From: CAZTDU01 sp050248795
GTDB lineage: Bacteria > Pseudomonadota > Gammaproteobacteria > Burkholderiales > SG8-39
NCBI GenBank assembly: GCA_050248795.1
Contig: JBFWRS010000071.1
Span: 1-11,948, forward strand
DNA: 11,948 bases
Direction: 5' to 3'
Every line of letters begins with the position of its first letter. Within the stretch, counting starts at the first letter, position 1. Shown in pieces: positions 1 through 5,943 of the stretch. The notes under the pieces were generated by a model. That model did not search any database and was not told the DNA's origin. It worked only from the letters and a program-made list of their open reading frames with translations. Both the position numbers and the translations under genes were made by a program.

Positions 1-122
1 GCGTCCGCGCCGGCAGCGCCGCCGCGCTGGAACCAGCCGGCTGCGAGGTCGCCGAACGCGCGCGCCGCGGCGTCCGCCACTGTCGGGTCGGATGCGATCG
101 CGGGCTGCACCGGCTTCGTCAC
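1..122 (-). CDS. Partial CDS (N-terminus only), possible second acyl-CoA dehydrogenase subunit
   Basis: An open frame starts with GTG at 122-120 and runs off the left edge after 40 codons without a stop. The start overlaps the stop of the upstream acyl-CoA dehydrogenase in a GTGA arrangement (119-122), a common sign of translational coupling in an operon. The visible protein begins MTKPVQPAIASDPTV and continues with an Ala-rich stretch ending near WFQRGG; no catalytic motif is in view. Genes for divergent acyl-CoA dehydrogenases are often followed by a second dehydrogenase gene, so a partner subunit is a reasonable guess from context. The sequence itself does not identify the family. The coding call is supported mainly by the overlap and the open frame. 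Confidence 0.55.
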   Translation of the reverse strand, partial: MTKPVQPAIASDPTVADAAARAFGDLAAGWFQRGGAAGAD

Positions 123-1270
123 CGGACACCCAGCCCGCGCGCTACCAGGCCGCGCAGTACTTCGCGCGTGCCGCCGCGCAAAGTCCACGACGGCGCGTAC
201 AGCGTGGATTCGGCTAGCGCCGCGTGGTACTCCTCGAGCGCCCGCGCGCCTGGCTCAGCGAACTCCGCGCGCAGCGTGCGGAACACCGCGATCTGCTCGC
301 GCTCGAAGGCGTTGCCCAGGTCCTTGATCAGCGCCGCTTCCAGATTGGGCATCTCGCCGTTCTGCAGCAGCGCTGCGACCGCGATCGACATGCTGCGCAG
401 CGCGATCAGCTTGGCCGTCATCCGGCCCAGCGCCTCGCGCACCCGTGCCGAGGGCTTCGCCCGCGCACAGCGCAGCGCTGCCTCGGCGAGCCGGATGCTG
501 CTGAGGTAGCGTTCCGGGCCGCTGCGCTCGAACGCGAGTTCGCTGGTGACCTGGTGCCAGCCGTTGCCCGGTTCGCCGACCAGCATGTCGTCCGGCACGA
601 AGGTCCCGGCGAATAGCACCTCGTTGAATTCCGCGTTGCCCGCCATGTTGACGATCGGGCGCACCTTCACGTCAGCGGCCTTCAGGTCGACGATGAACTG
701 CGACAGCCCGGCGTGGCGAGATTCGCCGGCGTCGCCGCTGCGCGCGAGCACGATGGCGTAATGGTTGCGATGCGCGAAGCTGGTCCATACCTTCTGGCCG
801 TCGATGCGCCAGCCGTCCGCGACTTTCGTCGCGCGCGTGCGCACCGCGGCGAGGTCGGAGCCTGCGTCCGGCTCGCTCATGCCGATGGAAAAAAAGGTTT
901 CGCCGCGCGCGATGCCGGGCAGGAAGCGCTTGCGCTGCGCCTCGCTGCCGAACCGGAGCAGCAGCGGCCCGCTCTGGCGGTCGGCGATCCAGTGCGCGGC
1001 CACCGGCGCGCTCGCCGCCAGCAGTTCTTCGGTCACCACCAGGCGTTCGAGCGCGCTGCGCGCGTGGCCGCCGTACTGCTTCGGCCAGGTCATCCCGAGC
1101 CAGCCGCGCTCGCCGAGCCGGCGCGAGAAGCCGGCATCGAAATGCGTGGCAAAGTCGCCGCCCGGCTTCCACAGCCCGGCGCGCAGCTCCGCGGCGATGA
1201 ATTCGCGCACCTCGCCGCGCAGCGCCTCCGCCTCGGGCGGCAGGTCGAAGACCGGGAAGCGCAGGCGCAT
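119..1270 (-). CDS. Acyl-CoA dehydrogenase family protein
   Basis: A 383-residue FAD-dependent acyl-CoA dehydrogenase, expected to introduce an alpha-beta double bond into a CoA thioester in the cytoplasm. The N-terminal helical domain covers about residues 10-125. The central beta domain carries the family signature SEPDAGSDL at 132-140 and GQKVWTS at 158-164. The C-terminal helical domain ends with RGGTREVLRG at 365-374. Where short- and medium-chain enzymes have the catalytic glutamate (Y-E-G-T), this protein has Gly366. An alternative acidic site lies in ELAFERS at 244-250, but its Glu248 is not clearly at the position used by isovaleryl- and long-chain enzymes. It follows the amidohydrolase by 9 bases and overlaps the next gene by 4, so it is mid-operon. 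ATG start at 1270; no strong Shine-Dalgarno is visible. Family is certain; substrate is unknown. Confidence 0.93.
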   Translation of the reverse strand: MRLRFPVFDLPPEAEALRGEVREFIAAELRAGLWKPGGDFATHFDAGFSRRLGERGWLGMTWPKQYGGHARSALERLVVTEELLAASAPVAAHWIADRQSGPLLLRFGSEAQRKRFLPGIARGETFFSIGMSEPDAGSDLAAVRTRATKVADGWRIDGQKVWTSFAHRNHYAIVLARSGDAGESRHAGLSQFIVDLKAADVKVRPIVNMAGNAEFNEVLFAGTFVPDDMLVGEPGNGWHQVTSELAFERSGPERYLSSIRLAEAALRCARAKPSARVREALGRMTAKLIALRSMSIAVAALLQNGEMPNLEAALIKDLGNAFEREQIAVFRTLRAEFAEPGARALEEYHAALAESTLYAPSWTLRGGTREVLRGLVARGLGVR

Positions 1271-1279
1271 CGCGCGCGT

Positions 1280-2449
1280 TCAGCCGCTGGCGAGCCGCGT
1301 CTCGACCGCGCGGGCGAAGAAGCTCGCGCCGTAGGGCAACGCGGCGTCGTTGAAGTCGTAGGCCGGGTTGTGCACCTCGCAGGCGCCGTCGCCGTCACCG
1401 TTGCCGATGTTGATGTAGCAGCCGGGCACCTCGTCCAGCATGAAGGAGAAATCCTCCGAGGCCATGATCGGCGGCGGGTTGCGTACGACGTTGCCGGCGC
1501 CGACGACATCGGCACAGATGGCGGCGGCGAATTCGGCTTCGGATTCGTTGTTGACCAGCGGCGCGAAATTGATGCGCACGTCGGCCACCGCCTTCGCGCC
1601 GAGCGAGGCCGCGACGCCGTCGGCGACGCGGGCGATGTTCGCCTTCAGCAGTTCCATCACTTCCATCGAGAAGGCGCGGATGGTGCCCGACAGGCGCGCA
1701 GTCTGCGGGATCACGTTATAGGCGTCGCCGGCGTGGATCTGCGTCACCGACACCACCGCGGTGTCCACCGGGCGCACGTTGCGCGCGACGATGCTCTGCA
1801 GCACGGTGGTCATGTGCGCGGCCACCAGCACCGGATCGACGCTCATTTCCGGGCGTGCGCCGTGGGAGCCGACGCCGGTGATGTCGATGTCGAAGAAACC
1901 GCCGCCGGCCATCATTGCGCCGGCGCGCACCGCGAACCTGCCCACCGGCAGGTGCGGCCGGTTGTGCATGCCGAAGATGGCGTCGCAGGGGAAGCGCTCG
2001 AATAACCCGTCGGAGATCATGGCCTTGGCGCCGCCGATGCCTTCCTCGGCCGGCTGGAAGATGAAGTGCACCGTGCCATCGAAGCCGCGGGTTTCGGCCA
2101 GGTACTTCGCCGCGCCCAGCAGCATGGTGGTGTGGCCGTCGTGCCCGCAGGCGTGCATGCGCCCGTCGTGCGTGGAGCGGTGCGCGAAGCTGTTGGCTTC
2201 CTGGATCGGCAGGGCGTCCATGTCCGCCCGCAAGCCGATGGTTCCTGGTCCGGAGCCCGACCGGAGCACGCCTACCACCCCGGTCTTGCCGATGCCGCGA
2301 TGCACCTCGATGCCGAACTCCGCGAGCCTCGCGGCGACGATGTCCGCCGTGCGGTTTTCCTCGAAACCCAGCTCCGGGTGGGCGTGGATGTCGCGGCGCC
2401 ACGCCGTCATTTCACCGTGCAGGGCTGCAATACGTTGAATAATCGGCAT
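1280..2449 (-). CDS. M20D-family amidohydrolase / aminoacylase (hippurate-hydrolase-like)
   Basis: A 389-residue metallo-amidohydrolase of peptidase family M20 (HipO/AbgB/IAA-amino-acid hydrolase type), which cleaves N-acyl amino acids or similar amides. Metal-site motifs are all present: HAHPELGFEE at 22-31; RADMDALPI at 74-82; Cys101 and His103 in HACGHDGH; the Glu pair 135-136 in PAEEGIGGA; His162 in GMHN; and His360 in the C-terminal HNPAYDFND. The dimerisation domain lies at about 180-290, with GVGSHGARPE inside it. There is no signal peptide, so it is cytoplasmic. It is the first visible gene of a minus-strand operon with acyl-CoA dehydrogenase genes, which suggests release of an acyl acid that is then handled as a CoA ester. 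That pathway link is inference. ATG start at 2449, just inside the divergent promoter gap. Confidence 0.94.
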   Translation of the reverse strand: MPIIQRIAALHGEMTAWRRDIHAHPELGFEENRTADIVAARLAEFGIEVHRGIGKTGVVGVLRSGSGPGTIGLRADMDALPIQEANSFAHRSTHDGRMHACGHDGHTTMLLGAAKYLAETRGFDGTVHFIFQPAEEGIGGAKAMISDGLFERFPCDAIFGMHNRPHLPVGRFAVRAGAMMAGGGFFDIDITGVGSHGARPEMSVDPVLVAAHMTTVLQSIVARNVRPVDTAVVSVTQIHAGDAYNVIPQTARLSGTIRAFSMEVMELLKANIARVADGVAASLGAKAVADVRINFAPLVNNESEAEFAAAICADVVGAGNVVRNPPPIMASEDFSFMLDEVPGCYINIGNGDGDGACEVHNPAYDFNDAALPYGASFFARAVETRLASG

Positions 2450-2464
2450 AAGTTTTCGGCACCC

Positions 2465-2472
2465 CTTATAAT
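2465..2472. promoter_or_regulatory. Candidate bidirectional promoter with overlapping -10 elements
   Basis: The 31-base gap between the divergent amidohydrolase and receiver-hydrolase genes holds an AT-rich block in otherwise GC-rich DNA. On the plus strand it reads TATAAT (2467-2472), a perfect consensus -10, ending 8 bases before the ATG at 2481. A 4/6 match to the -35 (TCGGCA, 2443-2448) lies 18 bases upstream. On the minus strand the same block reads TATAAG (2470-2465), 15 bases before the ATG at 2449. The core TTATAA is self-complementary, so one site could serve both directions. The -10 match is seen directly; promoter function is inferred. Confidence 0.55.
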
Positions 2473-2480
2473 TCCCGGCG

Positions 2481-3698
2481 ATGAAGTTCTACATCGTCGA
2501 CGACGACCCGGACCTGCTCACGCTGCTCGCGCACGTGCTGAGGAAGGCCGGGCACGAAGTCGAGACCAGCGAGTCCAGCCGCCAGGCGCTGAACGAGATC
2601 CCGCTGTCGCGCCCGGATTGCGTCATCACGGACCTGATGATGCCGGAAATGGACGGCTTCGAGTTGACGCGCGAGCTGCGGCGCCGGGTCGAGCTTGGCG
2701 ACATGAAGATCATCGTGCTGTCGGCGAAATCCTACGACTTCGACCGCAGGCGCGCGAAGGAACTGGGCGCCGACGGCTACATCACCAAGCCGATCAACAT
2801 CGAAGGGGTGCTCGGGCTGATCGAGGACCTGGTGTCCAGCGACATCGTCATCAGCTACTGGGGCGTGCACGGCACGCTGCCGGTGCCGGGACCAAAGACA
2901 CTGCGCTACGGCGGCAACACGCCCTGCGTCAGCATCACTGCCGGCGGCGAGCCGCTGTTCATCTTCGATTGCGGTTCGGGGATCAAGCGCCTGTCGGACC
3001 AGATCATGGCGTCAAAGGTGCAGCGCTTCTCCGCGCGCATCTTCATCTCGCACCCGCACTGGGACCACATCAACACGGTTCCTTTCTTCGCGCCGCTGTA
3101 CATCCGCGGCAACGAGATCGAGATCCACGGGCCCTACCAGGGCGACCTGACCATCGAGCGTGTGGTATCCGCGCAGATGGAGGGCGTGTATTTTCCGGTG
3201 ACGGTGCGCGAGTTCGGCGCCCACCTGGTGTTCCGCGACCTGCGCGAGGAGAGCCTGCAGTTCGGCCCGGTGGGCATCGACACCATGCTGCTGTCGCACC
3301 CGGGCTACTGCCTCGGCTACCGGCTCAACTACCAGGGCCGCAAGGTCTGCTATATCACCGACAACGAGCTCTACCTGCCCGGGGACTCGCGACGCGACGA
3401 ACGCTATGTCGAGCGGCTGGCGGAATTCGTCAGGGGCGCCGAGGTGCTGATCACGGACACCACCTATCGCGACCACGAGTACCCCTCGAAGGTGGACTGG
3501 GGCCATTCCTGCGTCAGCCAGGTCGCCGCGCTCGCCGCGCGCGCCGAGGTCAAGCGCCTGCACCTGTTTCACCACGACCCGGACCAGACCGACGACGACA
3601 TCGACATCAAGGTGCGCGAGGCCCGCGAGGCGCTGGACAAGCTGGGTGCGAACCTGATCTGCGAGGCGCCGGCCGAGGGCTCGCAGCTTATTCTGTAG
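2481..3698 (+). CDS. Response-regulator receiver domain fused to MBL-fold metallo-hydrolase
   Basis: A 405-residue two-domain protein. Residues 1-120 form a CheY-like receiver domain: acidic pocket Asp7-Asp9, phospho-acceptor Asp51 in TDLMMPEMDG, Ser81 and Lys103 in GYITKP. All residues needed for phosphorylation are present. Residues 124-405 form a metallo-beta-lactamase-fold hydrolase of the RNase Z/phosphodiesterase-like branch. It opens with YWGVHGTLPVPGP, then LRYGGNTPCV and DCGSG. Its metal-site motif HPHWDH is at 191-196, with further candidate ligands His273, Asp294, Asp326, His342 and the pair His364-His365. There is essentially no linker between the domains. The likely role is a cytoplasmic hydrolase whose activity is controlled by phosphorylation. 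No histidine kinase is in the window and the substrate is unknown. The ATG at 2481 starts exactly at the first beta strand of the receiver domain. Confidence 0.9.
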   Translation: MKFYIVDDDPDLLTLLAHVLRKAGHEVETSESSRQALNEIPLSRPDCVITDLMMPEMDGFELTRELRRRVELGDMKIIVLSAKSYDFDRRRAKELGADGYITKPINIEGVLGLIEDLVSSDIVISYWGVHGTLPVPGPKTLRYGGNTPCVSITAGGEPLFIFDCGSGIKRLSDQIMASKVQRFSARIFISHPHWDHINTVPFFAPLYIRGNEIEIHGPYQGDLTIERVVSAQMEGVYFPVTVREFGAHLVFRDLREESLQFGPVGIDTMLLSHPGYCLGYRLNYQGRKVCYITDNELYLPGDSRRDERYVERLAEFVRGAEVLITDTTYRDHEYPSKVDWGHSCVSQVAALAARAEVKRLHLFHHDPDQTDDDIDIKVREAREALDKLGANLICEAPAEGSQLIL

Positions 3699-3701
3699 TT
3701 G

Positions 3702-4166
3702 CTAGAGCACGCCCGCGGCAAGTCCCGCGGCGAAGGTCGCGCCGAGTTCCTCGCAGCGCGCGATCACTTCCGGCGTCAGTTCGCGCAGCCCGATCACCGG
3801 CTCGTGCGCCTTCTTCAGGCGCAGCCCGGCGACGATGCGTTCCACCGAGCTGACCGCGCCGGCGCCATCCTGCCCGGCGCCGACGAACAGCGCCCATGCC
3901 CTGCCTTCGACCTTCCCCTCGCAGGGGTAGAACACGCGCTCGAGGAAGTCCTTCATCATGCCCGACATGTAGCCGAAGTTCTCCGGCGTGCCGAGGATGA
4001 TGGCGTCCGCATCCAGCACGTCCTGCGGGCCGGCGTCGGCGCAACGCTTCTGCACGATGCGCACCTCGCCATCGACATCGGCATCGCGCGCGCCGCGCGC
4101 CACGGCGTTCGCCATCTCGGCGGTCTTGACGCCGCCGGTGTGATAAACGATAAGCAGGGTCTTCAC
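3702..4166 (-). CDS. Flavodoxin-like / NAD(P)H-dependent FMN-binding oxidoreductase
   Basis: A small flavodoxin-fold protein of 154 residues. The first strand LLIVYHT is followed by the phosphate-binding loop HTGGVKT (9-15). The segment GTPENFGYMSGMMKDFLER at 59-77 matches the second FMN-contact region of the WrbA/NAD(P)H:quinone reductase group. It probably binds FMN and moves electrons from NAD(P)H to a quinone or other acceptor in the cytoplasm; the exact acceptor cannot be read. The start is GTG at 4166, chosen because the encoded MKTLLIVYH begins at the first strand. No Shine-Dalgarno is visible for it. It is divergent from the MDR oxidoreductase with 14 bases between, and convergent with the receiver-hydrolase gene with only 3 bases between stop codons. 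Confidence 0.87.
   Translation of the reverse strand: MKTLLIVYHTGGVKTAEMANAVARGARDADVDGEVRIVQKRCADAGPQDVLDADAIILGTPENFGYMSGMMKDFLERVFYPCEGKVEGRAWALFVGAGQDGAGAVSSVERIVAGLRLKKAHEPVIGLRELTPEVIARCEELGATFAAGLAAGVL
4126..4154 (+). promoter_or_regulatory. Candidate sigma70-type promoter for the MDR oxidoreductase gene, inside the divergent flavodoxin-like gene
   Basis: TTGACG at 4126-4131 (5/6 match to the -35 consensus) is followed after 17 bases by GATAAG at 4149-4154 (4/6 match, lacking the final T). This would start transcription near 4161, about 20 bases before the ATG at 4181. The 14-base gap itself has no room for a promoter, so a site inside the first codons of the divergent gene is expected. 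Sequence match only. Confidence 0.4.
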
Positions 4167-4171
4167 GCCAC

Positions 4172-4177
4172 GGAGGG
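4172..4177 (+). promoter_or_regulatory. Shine-Dalgarno for the MDR oxidoreductase gene
   Basis: GGAGGG sits 3 bases before the ATG at 4181 and is among the clearest ribosome-binding sites in the window. The spacing is short, but it supports this start over internal ATGs. Confidence 0.6.
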
Positions 4178-4180
4178 TAA

Positions 4181-5140
4181 ATGAAATCCTGGAGCATGCA
4201 CTTCGACAACGGTCGCGCGACGCTGGAGCCGCGCGAGGCGGACAAGCCGCAGCCCAAGGCAGGCGAGTTGCTGGTGCGGGTGAAGGCGGCGTCGCTGAAC
4301 CGCGGCGAATTCATCCCGCCCGCGCCCGGCGCGACCACGCCGCCCAAGGCCTCGGGCAACGAGGCGGTGGGCGAAGTAGAAGCGGTGGGCGCGGGCGTGA
4401 GCGGCTTCCGTGCAGGCGACCGCGTGATGGGCCGCGCCAGCGGCGGATTCGCCGAATTCACCATCATGAATGCGATCGAGACCATGCAAGTGCCGGCGTC
4501 GATGTCCTTCGAGGACGCGGCGGCGGTGCCGCTCGTCTTTCTCGTCACCTACGACATGCTGGTCGCGCAGGGTGGGCTGGCGAAAGGCGAATGGCTGCTC
4601 GTCACCGGCGTCACCTCCGGCGTCGGCGTCGCCTGCGCGCAGCTCGCCGCGCTGCTCGGCGCGAAGACCATCGGCACCTCGGGCTCGCCGCAGAAGCTGG
4701 AGAAGCTGGATATCGCGCTCGGCATACCCACGCGCAAGCCCGACTTCGCCGCGCAGGTGCTGGAAGCCACCGGCGGCAAGGGCGCCAACCTGGCGGTGAA
4801 CAATGTCGGCGGCACGATGTTCGCCGAATGCGTCAAGTCGCTCGCGTATCGCGGCCGGCTGGCGATCGTTGGCTACATGGACGGCACCTTCTCCGCCAGC
4901 ATCGACCTCGAGGCGGTGCACTCGAAGCGGCTGAAGATTTTCGGCGTATCGAACAAACTGCGCCCCGCCGCCGAGCGCGCCGAAACGGTGGCCGGATTCG
5001 CGCGCGACGTGCTGCCGGCGTTCGCCGACGGACGCATCAGGCCGATGATCGATCGCGTGTTCCCGATGGCCGAGGCGCCCGCGGCGCTGGCCTACATGGA
5101 GTCCGACGCGCAGGTCGGCAAGATCGTCCTCGCGGCCTGA
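4181..5140 (+). CDS. Zinc-independent MDR-family NAD(P)H oxidoreductase (quinone-oxidoreductase-like)
   Basis: A 319-residue medium-chain dehydrogenase/reductase. The GroES-like N-terminal domain spans about residues 1-115, with ASLNRGEF (37-44) and the GNEAVGEVEAVGAGV region (59-73). The Rossmann domain has its nucleotide-binding loop at GVTSGVGVACAQLA (143-156). Cysteine ligands for a structural zinc are absent, which places it with the quinone-oxidoreductase/enoyl-reductase side of the superfamily rather than true alcohol dehydrogenases. It likely reduces a quinone or an activated double bond with NADPH in the cytoplasm; the substrate is unknown. It stands alone on the plus strand, divergent from the flavodoxin-like gene and convergent with the crotonase gene 17 bases downstream. 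ATG start supported by GGAGGG. Confidence 0.92.
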   Translation: MKSWSMHFDNGRATLEPREADKPQPKAGELLVRVKAASLNRGEFIPPAPGATTPPKASGNEAVGEVEAVGAGVSGFRAGDRVMGRASGGFAEFTIMNAIETMQVPASMSFEDAAAVPLVFLVTYDMLVAQGGLAKGEWLLVTGVTSGVGVACAQLAALLGAKTIGTSGSPQKLEKLDIALGIPTRKPDFAAQVLEATGGKGANLAVNNVGGTMFAECVKSLAYRGRLAIVGYMDGTFSASIDLEAVHSKRLKIFGVSNKLRPAAERAETVAGFARDVLPAFADGRIRPMIDRVFPMAEAPAALAYMESDAQVGKIVLAA

Positions 5141-5156
5141 GCCGGAGGTACCCGGC
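5141..5156. other. Short GC inverted repeat between convergent genes, weak terminator candidate
   Basis: GCCGG (5141-5145) and CCGGC (5152-5156) form a 5-bp stem with a 6-base loop, filling almost the whole 17-base gap between the stops of the MDR and crotonase genes. No T-run follows on either strand, so intrinsic termination is doubtful. In GC-rich DNA a stem this short can arise by chance. Confidence 0.25.
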
Positions 5157-5157
5157 C

Positions 5158-5943
5158 CTACTCGCCGCGGAAGACGGGCCTGCGCTTTGCCATGAAGGCA
5201 GTGCGCCCTTCGCGGTAGTCGGCACTGTCGAAGCAGCGCTTCACCGTCGCCGCGCAGGCGGCGGCATCGAAGCCGGCGTGGGCCTTGAGCAGCTCGCGCA
5301 CGATGAACTTCGCGCTCGCCATGGTGAGCGGCGCATTGGCGGCGATTTCCGCCAGCAGTTCCTGTGCCGCGTCGACGAGTCCTGCCGCCGGCACCACGCG
5401 GTGCACCAGGCCGATCGCCTTCGCCTCGTCGGCCGCGTACTGCCTGGCGGTGATGAGGATCTCGCGCGTATTCGCGGCGCCCACGGTGTCGACCAGGTTC
5501 TTCGTCGACGTCGCGCGGTAGCCGAGGCCCATGCGCGCCGCCGGGATGCCGAGCCGCGCATCGTCCGCGGCGATGCGCAGGTCGCAGCACAGCGCGATGT
5601 TGAGTCCCGCGCCGAGGCAGTAGCCGCGGATCACCGCGACGGTGGGCTTGTCGAACGCGTACAGCATCGACTGCGCGCGCTCGGCGATCTCGTCGTAGTG
5701 CCGCACCGCCGCCGCGCCCGAGCGCTGCTTGTCGAACTGCGAGATGTCCGCGCCGGAAACGAAGGCCTTGTCGCCCGCGCCCCTGAGCGCGACCACTCGC
5801 ACCTCGGCATCGGCGGCGAAGGATTCGAGCGCCGCCGGAATCGCCTCCCACATGTCCACGGACACGGCATTGCGCTTCTCCGGCTGGTTGAAGGTGATCC
5901 AGCCGATGGCGCCGCGCTTTTCGACAACAAGCCTTTCGCTCAT
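5158..5943 (-). CDS. Crotonase-fold (enoyl-CoA hydratase/isomerase family) protein without the classical catalytic glutamates
   Basis: A 261-residue crotonase-superfamily protein, the usual length. The CoA-thioester oxyanion-hole regions are intact: AFVSGADISQF at 60-70 and GYCLGAGLNIAL at 107-118. By alignment to rat mitochondrial enoyl-CoA hydratase from memory, Glu144 (in GGGCELAM) corresponds to Asn115 here, and Glu164 (in QPE) corresponds to Ala135 in GIPAARMGL. Both general acid/base residues of a standard hydratase are therefore missing. The protein should bind an acyl-CoA and stabilise an enolate, but it may be an isomerase, decarboxylase, hydrolase or other crotonase activity. It is last in an operon: its ATG (5943) overlaps the mtfA stop as ATGA. 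Fold is certain; hydratase activity is doubtful. Confidence 0.92.
   Translation of the reverse strand: MSERLVVEKRGAIGWITFNQPEKRNAVSVDMWEAIPAALESFAADAEVRVVALRGAGDKAFVSGADISQFDKQRSGAAAVRHYDEIAERAQSMLYAFDKPTVAVIRGYCLGAGLNIALCCDLRIAADDARLGIPAARMGLGYRATSTKNLVDTVGAANTREILITARQYAADEAKAIGLVHRVVPAAGLVDAAQELLAEIAANAPLTMASAKFIVRELLKAHAGFDAAACAATVKRCFDSADYREGRTAFMAKRRPVFRGE

Noticed and set aside
3699..3701. Terminator between the convergent receiver-hydrolase and flavodoxin-like genes
   Set aside because: Only 3 bases separate the stop codons and I found no hairpin with a T-run there.
713..3853. Long plus-strand frames at 713-2005 and 2066-3853
   Set aside because: They overlap the dehydrogenase, amidohydrolase and receiver-hydrolase genes in other frames and have skewed low-complexity composition. 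They are shadows of real genes.
2481..4166. Idea that the MBL protein and the adjacent flavodoxin-like protein form a split flavodiiron (oxygen or NO reductase) system
   Set aside because: Flavodiiron proteins use H-X-E-X-D-H; this protein has H-X-H-X-D-H, the hydrolase form. The two genes are convergent, not co-transcribed.
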